The notes under the pieces were generated by a model. That model saw nothing but the letters and a program-made list of their open reading frames with translations, was not told the DNA's origin and ran no database searches. Shown in pieces: positions 52,922 through 61,527 of a DNA stretch of 64,000 nt. The stretch lies in contig CANMGT010000001.1 of NCBI GenBank assembly GCA_947497495.1, forward strand, positions 434,001 through 498,000. Reading direction: 5' to 3'. Both the position numbers and the translations under genes were made by a program. The stretch comes from an uncultured Lentibacter sp. (lineage in GTDB: Bacteria; Pseudomonadota; Alphaproteobacteria; Rhodobacterales; Rhodobacteraceae). Each line of letters starts with the position of its first letter. The first letter of the stretch is position 1.

Positions 52922-54694
52922 ATGAAAATGACCACTGAAGAAGCCTTTGTAAAAGTGCTGCAACGCCACGGCATACAGCACGCTTTTGGCATTATCGGCT
53001 CGGCTATGATGCCGATATCTGACCTCTTCCCCAAAGCAGGAATTAACTTTTGGGACTGCGCCCATGAAGGCTCAGCGGGCATGATGGCCGACGGTTACAC
53101 CCGCGCTACAGGCAAGATGAGCATGATGATCGCCCAGAACGGGCCGGGCATCACGAACTTTGTGACCGCCGTAAAGACAGCTTACTGGAATCACACGCCT
53201 TTACTTTTGGTTACCCCTCAGGCCGCAAACAAAACAATCGGTCAAGGCGGCTTTCAGGAAGTCGAACAAATGAAACTGTTTGAAGACATGGTCGCCTATC
53301 AGGAAGAAGTGCGCGATCCGTCTCGCGTCGCCGAAGTGCTTACCCGCGTGATCAGCCAGGCAAAGCGCCTTTCAGGCCCTGCACAGCTTAACATTCCGCG
53401 CGATTTCTGGACGCAAGTTATCGACATCGAAATCCCTGATCCGATCGAATTTGAGCGCTCACCAGGCGGCACAAAGTCGGTTACAGAAGCAGCGGCACTG
53501 CTCTCAGGCGCGAAAAACCCTGTCATCCTCAACGGCGCGGGCGTAGTTCTCTCCAAAGGCGGCATCAAGGCTTCAAAGGCTCTCGCCGAGCGGCTCGACG
53601 CACCTGTTTGCGTGGGCTACCAACACAACGACGCCTTTCCCGGAAGCCACCCTCTGTTCGCAGGCCCACTCGGCTACAACGGCTCGAAAGCCGCAATGGA
53701 GCTGATCAAAGACGCCGATGTCGTGCTCTGCCTTGGCACACGCCTCAACCCGTTTTCAACCTTGCCAGGTTACGGGATGGATTACTGGCCGGCCGAGGCG
53801 AAAGTCATCCAGATTGACATCAACCCAGACCGCATTGGCCTGACCAAAAAAGTCGCTGTTGGCATCGTGGGAGACGCCGCCATGGTCGCCGAGGGCATCC
53901 TTGCACAACTTTCTGACACGGCGGGCGACGCAGGCCGTGACGAACGCAAGGCCAAGATCGCCGAGACCAAGTCAAAATGGGCGCAACAACTCAGCAGCAT
54001 GGATCACGAGGACGACGACGAAGGCACCGACTGGAACCAGCGCGCACGCAAAGACAAGCCCGAATGGATGAGCCCACGCATGGCATGGCGCGCGATCCAG
54101 TCAGCGCTTCCAGCCAATGCGATCATCAGCTCTGACATCGGCAACAACTGCGCAATCGGCAACGCTTACCCGAGTTTTGATGAAGGCCGTAAGTATCTTG
54201 CGCCCGGCCTGTTTGGGCCTTGCGGCTATGGCTTGCCAGCCGTCGCGGGTGCCAAGATCGGCTGCCCCGATGTACCGGTTGTCGGCTTTTCTGGCGACGG
54301 CGCATTTGGCATCGCGGTCAACGAGCTGACTGCCATCGGTCGGGGCGAATGGCCCGCAGTCACGCAGGTGGTTTTCCGCAACTACCAGTGGGGCGCCGAA
54401 AAGCGCAACTCGACGCTTTGGTTTGACGACAACTTCGTCGGCACCGAGCTTGACGAAGACGTAAGCTACGCAGGTATCGCCAACGCCTGCGGCCTCAAAG
54501 GCGTGGTTGCCCGCACGATGGAGGAACTCACAGCCGCCCTTGCGCAAGCCTGCGAAGACCAAAAGAAAGGCGTCACCACCCTGATCGAAGCGATGATCAA
54601 CCAAGAGCTCGGTGAGCCCTTCCGCCGCGATGCTATGAAAAAGCCCGTTTCTGTGGCTGGCATCAGCGCCGATGACATGGTTGAGCAGGTTTAA
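52922..54694 (+). CDS. xsc: sulfoacetaldehyde acetyltransferase Xsc
   Basis: ThDP-dependent enzyme converting sulfoacetaldehyde and phosphate to acetyl phosphate and sulfite. The 590-residue protein has the catalytic Glu in CAHEGSAGMMADGYTRATGK (near 49), AQNGPGITNFVTAVKTAYWN, and the ThDP motif GFSGDGAFGIAVNELTAIGR continuing to NYQWGAEKRNSTLWFDDNFV. The last block and the start MKMTTEEAFVKVLQRHGIQH are characteristic of Xsc rather than acetolactate synthase. GGAGA precedes ATG 52922. It lies between tauR and ackA, probably transcribed with ackA from the TauR-like site. Confidence 0.96.
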   Translation: MKMTTEEAFVKVLQRHGIQHAFGIIGSAMMPISDLFPKAGINFWDCAHEGSAGMMADGYTRATGKMSMMIAQNGPGITNFVTAVKTAYWNHTPLLLVTPQAANKTIGQGGFQEVEQMKLFEDMVAYQEEVRDPSRVAEVLTRVISQAKRLSGPAQLNIPRDFWTQVIDIEIPDPIEFERSPGGTKSVTEAAALLSGAKNPVILNGAGVVLSKGGIKASKALAERLDAPVCVGYQHNDAFPGSHPLFAGPLGYNGSKAAMELIKDADVVLCLGTRLNPFSTLPGYGMDYWPAEAKVIQIDINPDRIGLTKKVAVGIVGDAAMVAEGILAQLSDTAGDAGRDERKAKIAETKSKWAQQLSSMDHEDDDEGTDWNQRARKDKPEWMSPRMAWRAIQSALPANAIISSDIGNNCAIGNAYPSFDEGRKYLAPGLFGPCGYGLPAVAGAKIGCPDVPVVGFSGDGAFGIAVNELTAIGRGEWPAVTQVVFRNYQWGAEKRNSTLWFDDNFVGTELDEDVSYAGIANACGLKGVVARTMEELTAALAQACEDQKKGVTTLIEAMINQELGEPFRRDAMKKPVSVAGISADDMVEQV

Positions 54695-54697
54695 GTC

Positions 54698-55858
54698 ATG
54701 GCTGGGCCCGGCATCACAGGAACCATTCTGGTCCTCAATGCCGGGTCTTCTTCTATCAAGTTCGCGCTGTTTGATGACGCGCTGAACGAGCAAGCCTCGG
54801 GCCTCGCCGCTGGGATAGGTGGGCAGTCGTTTCTGGAAGTTGACGGCGCGCGCTCCGAGCTTCCGCTGATAGACCACCGCGCCGCTTTGAAGGCTGTGCT
54901 TGAAGCGCTTACCCAACGTGGCCTCAAACTGACCTCTCTCAAAGCTGCGGCCCACCGCGTTGTGCATGGTGGGCTTAAGCTGACAAAGCCTGTGCGGATC
55001 AACGCCGATGTGATCGCCGAAATCAACGCCTGTTCCCCGCTCGCTCCGCTGCACAACCCGCACAACTTAGCTGCCATCGACACCTTAGCTGAGCTGGCGC
55101 CGAAGCTGACGCAATACACCAGTTTTGACACCTCGTTTCACGCCACCAACCCTGATGTCGCGACGCGTTACGCGATCCCGAAAATGATGGAAACCAAAGG
55201 CATCCGCCGCTACGGATTTCATGGCCTTTCCTATGCATCACTGGTTGAAGCGCTACCCAAAATCAGCGCCGCGCCGCTGCCTTCGCGATTGCTCGCGTTT
55301 CATCTTGGCAATGGGGCCTCGCTCTGTGCAATTCGCAATGGCAAGTCTGTCGCGACGACAATGGGCTATTCCCCGCTTGATGGGCTAACCATGGGCACAC
55401 GTTCAGGAGGGATAGACGCCAACGCTGTTTTGCGACTGGTCGAAGAAAACGGGCTTGAGAGGACAAAGGCTATTCTCAATCACGAAAGCGGACTCTTGGG
55501 GCTTTCAGGTGGGAAGTCCGACATGCGCCGGCTGATGCTTGACCACACTGCTGATAGCGACTTCGCGATTGAGCATTTTTGCTATTGGTCGCTCCGCCAC
55601 GCTGGCTCTCTCATTGCGGCCATGGAAGGCATCGACGCGATCGCCTTCACAGGAGGAATCGGCGAGAATGCCCTCGGTGTGCGCGCCCGAATTTGCCGTG
55701 GGCTGGAGTGGGCCGGCCTACGGATGGACCCCGACGCCAACCACTCAGGCAAGGCTCAGCTTCATGCTCAAAGCTCGCGCGTTGCTGTCTGGGTTATTCC
55801 CGCTCGCGAAGAGAGACAAATCGCTCAAGATGCGCAAAACCTGATGACAAAGAGATGA
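54698..55858 (+). CDS. ackA: acetate kinase
   Basis: Transfers the phosphate of acetyl phosphate, the Xsc product, to ADP, yielding acetate and ATP. The 386-residue ASKHA-fold protein has ILVLNAGSSSIKFALFDD, catalytic Asp in YTSFDTSFHATNPDVATRYA, FHLGNGASLCAIRNGKSVAT, TMGTRSGGIDANAVLRLVEE and AFTGGIGENALGVRARICRG. It starts 3 bp after the xsc stop, so it is in the xsc operon and linked to sulfonate use. It converges with pta. Confidence 0.94.
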   Translation: MAGPGITGTILVLNAGSSSIKFALFDDALNEQASGLAAGIGGQSFLEVDGARSELPLIDHRAALKAVLEALTQRGLKLTSLKAAAHRVVHGGLKLTKPVRINADVIAEINACSPLAPLHNPHNLAAIDTLAELAPKLTQYTSFDTSFHATNPDVATRYAIPKMMETKGIRRYGFHGLSYASLVEALPKISAAPLPSRLLAFHLGNGASLCAIRNGKSVATTMGYSPLDGLTMGTRSGGIDANAVLRLVEENGLERTKAILNHESGLLGLSGGKSDMRRLMLDHTADSDFAIEHFCYWSLRHAGSLIAAMEGIDAIAFTGGIGENALGVRARICRGLEWAGLRMDPDANHSGKAQLHAQSSRVAVWVIPAREERQIAQDAQNLMTKR

Positions 55859-55860
55859 CA

Positions 55861-55878
55861 GTTTTCTTCGAAGACAAC
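55861..55878. terminator. palindromic terminator between ackA and pta
   Basis: GTTTTCTTCGAAGACAAC is palindromic except for one T/C pair and lies between the convergent ackA and pta stops. It shares the core TTTTCTTCGAAGA with the palindrome at 11371-11392, also between convergent genes, and probably works in both directions. Confidence 0.6.
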
Positions 55879-55898
55879 GAAAAGTTTCTTGCACGCGC

Positions 55899-56750
55899 TC
55901 AACTCATCGCCGCGCTCACAGCAGCGGCTGAGACAATGTCGTCAATACTCGCTCCGCGGCTTAGGTCGCAGACAGGCCGCGCAAAACCCTGCAAGAAGGG
56001 GCCCAACGCCTGCACGCCGCCCAACTCTTGGCAGAGTTTATACGCGATATTTCCGGCATCAAGGCTGGGAAAAATCAGCACATTGGCACGCCCTCCGCCC
56101 AACCCCTTTCTCTTGGCGATCGCAGCGTTTAGAGCCGCGTCCGCCTGCACGGGGCCGGTAAAGCCGGCAAGTTCCGCCGCCTTACGCACACGTTCGACAC
56201 TCTCTCCTGTGCCGCTGGTGCCCGTTGAAAACGATAACATCGCAACCTCGGCCCGCCCGAGCAAAGCCTTGGCCGACGCGGCAGAAGCACGTGCAATATC
56301 GGCCAGTTCATTTACGCTCGGAGCAACGTTTACAGCGCAGTCTGCGAACACCATCTCACGCCCGTCTGCAAAAAGCATGACAAAAAACGACGAGGCTGTT
56401 GCCACGCCTTCTGCAGGCCCAATAGCCATCGAAGCCGCCTCTATCACACGCCGCGTTGGGCTGTCGGCCCCAGCGACCATCGCATCAGCCTCGCCAGCCG
56501 CTACCATTGACGCAGCGCGATACAGCGGTTTTGCCAATAGACGCCGTGCCATCGCTTCCTTCATGCCGCGCGCAGCCACCAAAACGCCAACTTGCGCTTC
56601 AGATACCTCGCCCAAACCGAGCGGCACGCAAAGCCCCTCAGCCTTCAATCGCACCATGGCTTGGGCCACTCGCGCATCTTCTGCTTCAGGAAACACCACA
56701 CGCGCTTGTCGCTCTTTGGCAGCGCCGTAAACTTTGTCCAAGAACTGCAT
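55899..56750 (-). CDS. pta: phosphate acetyltransferase, short form
   Basis: Converts acetyl phosphate to acetyl-CoA. The 283-residue PTA domain has RVVFPEAEDARVAQAMVRLK, MVAGADSPTRRVIEAASMAI, FADCAVNVAPSVNELADIAR, VAMLSFSTGTSGTGESVERV and NVLIFPSLDAGNIAYKLCQE. It is about 40 residues shorter than typical stand-alone Pta (around 325-335), the loss being in the first third after LGLGEV. All C-terminal active-site segments remain. The ATG has CTGGAGG upstream. It is transcribed against xsc-ackA and only 38 bp from the divergent citrate synthase gene, whereas xsc-pta is usually one operon. Confidence 0.88.
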   Translation of the reverse strand: MQFLDKVYGAAKERQARVVFPEAEDARVAQAMVRLKAEGLCVPLGLGEVSEAQVGVLVAARGMKEAMARRLLAKPLYRAASMVAAGEADAMVAGADSPTRRVIEAASMAIGPAEGVATASSFFVMLFADGREMVFADCAVNVAPSVNELADIARASAASAKALLGRAEVAMLSFSTGTSGTGESVERVRKAAELAGFTGPVQADAALNAAIAKRKGLGGGRANVLIFPSLDAGNIAYKLCQELGGVQALGPFLQGFARPVCDLSRGASIDDIVSAAAVSAAMS

Positions 56751-56788
56751 GTATGCCTCCAGTATATTGCTTTTAAAAGGAGCCAGCT

Positions 56789-57922
56789 ATGAGCACCGAC
56801 GTCAAGATCAACCGAGGCCTCAAGGGCATCTATTTCGAGCGTTCCGGAGTGTCACACATCGACGGCGCGAAGGGCGAACTGTCTTATCGGGGCTACTCGA
56901 TCCACGATCTAGCCACAAAATCAACTTTTGAAGAAGTCTGCTTTTTGCTGATCTTCGGTGAACTCCCCACAGCATCCGAACTAGAGGCTTTTGATGCCAA
57001 GCTCAAAGCAGCCCGCACGCTTCCATCCGAAGCCTATGACATTATTCGCGCCACACAGACCGGACACCCGATGGATGTTCTGCGCACGGTTGTCTCGTCC
57101 CTCGCAGCGCTTGAGCCGAACAGCCAAAACGTGGGAGAGGAAGCCTTCATCGAGAACGGTATTCGCCTGACTGCGCAAGTGCCAATGATCATCGCCGCGC
57201 ATGAGAACATCCGTAATGGCCGCGGGCCTGTCACGGCTGACGCAACTCTTAGCCACGCCGCCAACTGGCTTTACATGCTCAAGGGTGAGAAGCCCTCTGA
57301 TGACGCCGCCCACCTTGCAGATGTTGACTTCATCCTGCACGCCGAGCACGGCGCAAACGCCTCAGCCTTCGCCGCGCGTGTAACTGTCGGAACCGAAGCC
57401 AACTTGCACGGTGCAATGGTCACGGCGCTCGCCACGCTCGCAGGCCCTGCGCACGGAGGCGCTGCAGAAGACGTGATGAAGATGGTGCGGGAAATCGGCA
57501 CCCCCGACAAGGCCGCGGCCTATGTGAAAGCCAAGCGCGCAAACCGCGAAGCCGTCACTGGATTTGGCCACCGCGTCTACCGCACCGAAGACCCGCGCGC
57601 GCGCCACATGCGCGACGGGGTGCGCAAACTTGGCGAAGAGATGGGCGCGCCAGAGTGGTACGAGATCCTCCAAGGTGTTGTCGACGCGATGAAGCCCTAC
57701 GCCCGCCACGGCCTCAACGTGAACGTCGATTTCTACTCAGGCGTCATCTACCAACTTCACGGCATTCCAATGGATCTTTACGTGCCGATTTTCGCCATCG
57801 GCCGCATGCCAGGTTGGATCATCCAATGCATCGAGCAACAGCGCGGCAACATTCTCATCCGCCCGCTGACGCTCTACAACGGGCCTGACATGCGCGACTA
57901 TATTGAGATGCCTGACAGGTGA
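56789..57922 (+). CDS. citrate synthase-like enzyme (citrate or 2-methylcitrate synthase)
   Basis: A 377-residue short-type citrate synthase, about 50 residues shorter than the housekeeping GltA. The catalytic residues are present: His in FILHAEHGANASAFAARVTV, His in LAGPAHGGAAEDVMKMVREI, and Asp in NVNVDFYSGVIYQL. GFGHRVYRTEDPRARHM is the usual phosphate/CoA-binding segment. AAAAGGAG precedes the ATG. It is divergent from pta, and its stop overlaps the TSUP permease start (TGATG). Acetyl-CoA made from taurine is a plausible substrate; 2-methylcitrate synthase activity cannot be excluded. Confidence 0.86.
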   Translation: MSTDVKINRGLKGIYFERSGVSHIDGAKGELSYRGYSIHDLATKSTFEEVCFLLIFGELPTASELEAFDAKLKAARTLPSEAYDIIRATQTGHPMDVLRTVVSSLAALEPNSQNVGEEAFIENGIRLTAQVPMIIAAHENIRNGRGPVTADATLSHAANWLYMLKGEKPSDDAAHLADVDFILHAEHGANASAFAARVTVGTEANLHGAMVTALATLAGPAHGGAAEDVMKMVREIGTPDKAAAYVKAKRANREAVTGFGHRVYRTEDPRARHMRDGVRKLGEEMGAPEWYEILQGVVDAMKPYARHGLNVNVDFYSGVIYQLHGIPMDLYVPIFAIGRMPGWIIQCIEQQRGNILIRPLTLYNGPDMRDYIEMPDR

Positions 57923-58668
57923 TGGCCCTTGCGCAACTCACAGGTGCCGAGCTGGCCTTTGCGCTCATCGCCGTCTTCGCGGCAGGCGTCATACGTGGCT
58001 TCGCGGGCTTTGCGCTTTCGGCACTGATCATGGCCTCGCTGGCCAGCATGATCCCTCCCGTTGAGTTGATCCCAGTCTGCACCATGCTCGAGCTCGCTTC
58101 AGCAGCTCTTTTGATGCGCGGCGGTTTCAGCGAAGCCAACAAACGCATGGCTTTCATCCTGCAAGCAGGCGCGCTTATCGGTGTGCCAACAGGCCTGTAT
58201 CTGACCACAACGATCGACCCAGAACTGTCAAAGCTCGTGGCTCTCTGCCTTGTTGTTGGCCTCGCGCTTTTGCAACTCGCCAAGGTGCGCCTGCCTCTCT
58301 CGACATTCCCTGTGCCAACATTCGTAACAGGCATCTTTTCGGGCTTCGTAACAGGCCTTGCCAGCATCGGTGGTATGGTCATCGCGCTCTATGCGCTTGC
58401 CTTGCAAATGCCGCCCAAAAAAATGCGCGGCTCGCTGATCCTGATCATCTTCATAGGCGGCTCACTCACATTCCTATGGCAAATCCTCTACGGGATGATC
58501 ACAGCCCTCGCGCTCACCCGCTTCGCCATTTTCGCCGTGCCAATGCTCGCGGGTGTCTTGCTGGGACGCGCCTACTTCAAGCCAGAAAACGAACGCTACT
58601 ACCGCCCGTTCAGCCTGACAATCCTGATAGGGCTTGGGGCGTTCGGGCTGTTGCGAACACTCCTTTAG
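57922..58668 (+). CDS. TSUP/TauE-family permease, probable sulfite exporter
   Basis: A 248-residue membrane protein with about seven to eight helices: LAFALIAVFAAGVIRGFAGF, ALIMASLASMIPPVELIPVC, GIFSGFVTGLASIGGMVIAL and others. The GFAGFALSALIMASL and GLASIGGMVIALY repeats are the TSUP (TauE/SafE) pattern. ATG 57922 overlaps the citrate synthase stop by one base, so the two are co-translated. Near xsc, sulfite export is the likely role; other organic anions are possible. Confidence 0.83.
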   Translation: MALAQLTGAELAFALIAVFAAGVIRGFAGFALSALIMASLASMIPPVELIPVCTMLELASAALLMRGGFSEANKRMAFILQAGALIGVPTGLYLTTTIDPELSKLVALCLVVGLALLQLAKVRLPLSTFPVPTFVTGIFSGFVTGLASIGGMVIALYALALQMPPKKMRGSLILIIFIGGSLTFLWQILYGMITALALTRFAIFAVPMLAGVLLGRAYFKPENERYYRPFSLTILIGLGAFGLLRTLL

Positions 58669-58700
58669 AAATCCGAGACTCGCCCTTACAGCACTTGCGC

Positions 58701-59348
58701 TTACTTCTTACGCCAACTGTCCAGCCACTTTTGCATACCACTCTTGCGCGCATCATACCCGTCTTCCAAAGCGTCCATTGTCGGGTCAACCGTGCGCTCG
58801 ATGAACTGTCTCCACATCGCGCGGATCATAAAGAAGCCGGCTATGAGGAAGCCAAAGAAGAACAGGTTAAACCACGGGAACGGGCGGTAGTCTGGCCCGT
58901 CAATCAGCTTGATCGCCACAGCGTTCGGATAGATCGACTGCCAGCGCACCCGCCAGCCGTAGTGGGTGATCGAAACCCACTGGTCTTGCTTGCCGACCAA
59001 TGCTGTCGCCTCGGCCTCAAGGTCCGAGCTGTCGAATTTGAAGTAAGGCGGGTAAACGCCTGTGTCTTCGTTGCGATACACCATCACGCTCTCGCCGCTC
59101 GCACGGATCAGCCCGAACAAATATGTCTTCTTGCGCACCGTGTTGATCAGCCGCAAATCGCGCATCTCGCCTTCGTCAGCGCCCAAATCAACTTGGTTGT
59201 AAAAGATCTTCTGAAAGCCCGACAGCCGCTCAAGACGGTCAGACACACCTGTCACACGCGCCACGTCATGCTGCGGCAGCGTGTAGTGCAGGTAAAGTCC
59301 CGCAATTACAAACAAGACTATCCGGATTATTCTTCTCACATTGCGCAT
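58701..59348 (-). CDS. DUF1523-like membrane protein
   Basis: A 215-residue protein with an N-terminal helix (IIRIVLFVIAGLYLHYTLPQ), a middle domain and a second helix near residue 165 (WFNLFFFGFLIAGFFMIRAM), then a charged cytoplasmic tail. VYRNEDTGVYPPYFKFDSSD and VSITHYGWRVRWQSIYPNAV are the blocks I associate with DUF1523, found mainly in Rhodobacterales. It is the last gene of the AAA-ATPase operon. Function unknown; the middle domain should be periplasmic. Confidence 0.75.
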   Translation of the reverse strand: MRNVRRIIRIVLFVIAGLYLHYTLPQHDVARVTGVSDRLERLSGFQKIFYNQVDLGADEGEMRDLRLINTVRKKTYLFGLIRASGESVMVYRNEDTGVYPPYFKFDSSDLEAEATALVGKQDQWVSITHYGWRVRWQSIYPNAVAIKLIDGPDYRPFPWFNLFFFGFLIAGFFMIRAMWRQFIERTVDPTMDALEDGYDARKSGMQKWLDSWRKK

Positions 59349-59361
59349 TGGGGCGTTCCTC

Positions 59362-59631
59362 TCAGTTGATCACGTAGACCAAAGTTCCAATAAGTAGCGT
59401 CGGTATCACATATATCAGCAGGATCAACTTCTTGCGAAAGCCCGCCTCATACTTCGCCATTCCCGCCTCGATAAAAGCCTCGCGCGCCACCTCACTGGTG
59501 TCTTCGCGCTCTTTCTCTTCCCATTCGCCTTCAAGCCGCTCACGCCTGATCGAGCGTGAATAGATCGACACCAAAAAGTAGATCACCGTGAGGATGATAA
59601 ACCCGACTATTCCAAACCTTACAAACTGCAT
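59362..59631 (-). CDS. small two-helix membrane protein in the AAA operon
   Basis: An 89-residue protein with a helix at each end (FGIVGFIILTVIYFLVSIYS and LILLIYVIPTLLIGTLVYVI) and a highly charged 40-residue cytoplasmic loop between them (RRERLEGEWEEKEREDTSEV). It starts one base after the DUF6638-like stop and ends 13 bp before the DUF1523-like start, so it is inside the operon. No known family by eye. Confidence 0.7.
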   Translation of the reverse strand: MQFVRFGIVGFIILTVIYFLVSIYSRSIRRERLEGEWEEKEREDTSEVAREAFIEAGMAKYEAGFRKKLILLIYVIPTLLIGTLVYVIN

Positions 59632-59632
59632 A

Positions 59633-60976
59633 CTATCTCCTCACCGCGCCCCAAGGGCCAACTTTGGCCACCAAATCCTGCGGCACAGGGCCCGCATCAT
59701 CATCCATCGGTGCATCATGGCCAAACAACGCCTCGCGTGCCCCTGCCTTGTCCACAGCATATTCGCGGTAAAGAAAATCAGCCACAAATGATTTCTTCGT
59801 CTCCGACCAGCCCGCATACATCCGGTAAAACAACTCCTTGTGGCAGATAAACAGCTGCCGCACATCCTTGGGCGCAAGCTCAGAGAGGAGCATGTTTACC
59901 AAGTCGCGGTCAGCATGGTCTGCCGCCCTCAACGTGTAGAAATATGCTGGGTGGTCGCTCGTAATCCGCGGCCACTTGCCGCCGCTTTCGGCCCAGTTCA
60001 CAAGCTCGCCCAGCGCGTGAAACTCTTCTGGCAAGTCGTTCGCATGCGCCCGCGCCAAAGCCCGCACATCGGCCCGCCGCGCGCCCGTCAGGTCAACGCC
60101 TGCCTCCTGCGCCGCGTCCACCACGATAAAGTCCATCTTCTGTCTGAGGATAGCCGCCGCATCAATGCCGCGTGCCTTCACGATCGGCTCGACCAGGTCG
60201 TTATATTCAAAGAACTTCGCAATCTGGTTTCTGTCGTCCAGATCAAACACATATTTGATCGGCAAGTCGCCAAGCGCGGCCTTGTCGGTGCGGGCGATAA
60301 CAGCTGGGTGGTCAACGCCGCGGAACATATAGAGCCCGCCAAAATGCGCCGTCCAGAAGTTATCTTGGGCAAATTCGCGATGCTTGAGGCGCACAGGGTT
60401 GCGCACCACGTCACCGGTGCTTTTGGCTGTTTCGATCATCTCCGCAATCAGCACATCGTCAAACCATGCGTCTTCCTCGGCCTTGAACCGGTCGATGAGC
60501 TTGCCCAGCTTCTCGCCCTCGCGCACCGTGCCTTCCGTCGTGTCGGCTTCTATCTCGATCTTGCGAATGTCAAACAGCCGCGCGGGGCTGTCGACAGTAT
60601 AAACCGAGTTGAGCAACTCCCCCGCCACAGCGTCGCGTGCGGTGAGCGCAAAAAGCTGGCGCTCGTTGTCCTCGATGAAATGCTTGAGGATGCTCCGGCT
60701 CGTCGAGAACTTCGCATTCAGGAGCGGCGCGCTCCGCTGCTCCGTGCTCAGCAAAATAAACTGCCGGTTCACCCCCGCATGGTTGAGATAAAGCTGATCC
60801 CCCAGCTCATCACCCACCTCAGGAGAATACCCGCTGATATCAATATGAAAGTCACTCAGCCCCGTCCGCTTCCCCGTCAAATGCTCCAGCGCACGGTTAT
60901 ACCGCTCAACAAGCGCCGGGCTGTCGATGTGGATGAGATTGCCAAACATAAGGCCGCGTTGGATTAGCCGTTTCAC
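59633..60976 (-). CDS. DUF6638-like soluble protein in the AAA operon
   Basis: A 447-residue protein without membrane segments, which I believe corresponds to the NCBI family named DUF6638; not checked. Visible features are an N-terminal RGLMFGNLIHIDSPALVERY, a middle region with DNFWTAHFGGLYMFRGVDHP, and a C-terminal helix-rich part with LFICHKELFYRMYAGWSETK. It starts at GTG and overlaps the preceding gene by 4 bp (GTGA). Its fixed place with an AAA ATPase suggests a partner or substrate-recruiting role, which is inference. Confidence 0.7.
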   Translation of the reverse strand: MKRLIQRGLMFGNLIHIDSPALVERYNRALEHLTGKRTGLSDFHIDISGYSPEVGDELGDQLYLNHAGVNRQFILLSTEQRSAPLLNAKFSTSRSILKHFIEDNERQLFALTARDAVAGELLNSVYTVDSPARLFDIRKIEIEADTTEGTVREGEKLGKLIDRFKAEEDAWFDDVLIAEMIETAKSTGDVVRNPVRLKHREFAQDNFWTAHFGGLYMFRGVDHPAVIARTDKAALGDLPIKYVFDLDDRNQIAKFFEYNDLVEPIVKARGIDAAAILRQKMDFIVVDAAQEAGVDLTGARRADVRALARAHANDLPEEFHALGELVNWAESGGKWPRITSDHPAYFYTLRAADHADRDLVNMLLSELAPKDVRQLFICHKELFYRMYAGWSETKKSFVADFLYREYAVDKAGAREALFGHDAPMDDDAGPVPQDLVAKVGPWGAVRR

Positions 60977-61527
60977 TGCGTTTTACTCAATTTATCGTAT
61001 TCACTCATTTCTGTTTTCAAAACGTCCCATTCAGATTTTAGATACCGGTTCACCAGATTTGTAAGGTCAAAAGAGATTTCTTCCCTCTCCTTTGAACCCT
61101 TTTCATTGATCATAAGAAGCATCTTTTCAAAAATCTCTTTAGGTGCGTCTTCTTTGGGATTCATCCTTAGGAGGATGTTTTGAATGCGCCTGTTCATTTC
61201 TCTTTCCCCCTCGGATTGGCTTAATAAAACAGAAAAATCTTCACGCAATTTATCGATCCAGTTCTGGCGAAAATCTGCAAGTTTCATCCGTCGAGCCAGC
61301 TCCAGCTGTAGCTTCCTCTCACTTGCTGAGCGCTCTTCAGCTTCTCGGCTAGCTTTTACAGCCAGCTCTGTCACATTTCTGTTCGCCACTATAGACCGTT
61401 TTTCGGCAGCGCTATTTAACGCATGCGTTATAATAACAGTCACCATTGGCACCAAGATCAACGTAACTAACTCTTTATGCGCAACTATCCATTCATTGAT
61501 TGGCGTCGTGAACTCCCAGAAACTCAA
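60973..61527 (-). CDS. low-GC transmembrane/coiled-coil protein nested between the ATPase and DUF6638-like genes
   Basis: A 184-residue protein with one N-terminal helix (ELVTLILVPMVTVIITHALN, near 19-38) followed by a charged coiled coil (SREAEERSASERKLQLELAR) and a helical C-terminus (FDLTNLVNRYLKSEWDVLKT). It starts at TTG, overlapping the ATPase stop (TTGA), and its stop overlaps the next gene's GTG. Composition is distinctly more AT-rich than either neighbour, so it may be a later addition that was fitted into the operon. It would sit in the inner membrane with the coiled coil in the cytoplasm. No family recognised. Confidence 0.68.
   Translation of the reverse strand: MSFWEFTTPINEWIVAHKELVTLILVPMVTVIITHALNSAAEKRSIVANRNVTELAVKASREAEERSASERKLQLELARRMKLADFRQNWIDKLREDFSVLLSQSEGEREMNRRIQNILLRMNPKEDAPKEIFEKMLLMINEKGSKEREEISFDLTNLVNRYLKSEWDVLKTEMSEYDKLSKTQ

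Noticed and set aside
55579..56730. A 383-codon plus-strand frame crossing the end of ackA and all of pta
   Set aside because: It is Ser/Ala/Thr/Pro-rich low-complexity sequence and overlaps two well-supported genes.
56755..56786. A TauR-like pair CTGGCTCC / CTGGAGGC (minus strand) between pta and citrate synthase
   Set aside because: Both halves coincide with the ribosome sites of the two genes, the offset is 24 bp and the tails do not match the other sites.
60973..61527. A possible prophage or toxin-antitoxin remnant, because of low GC
   Set aside because: There is no second toxin/antitoxin partner, no repeat or integrase, and the junction overlaps favour an operon member.
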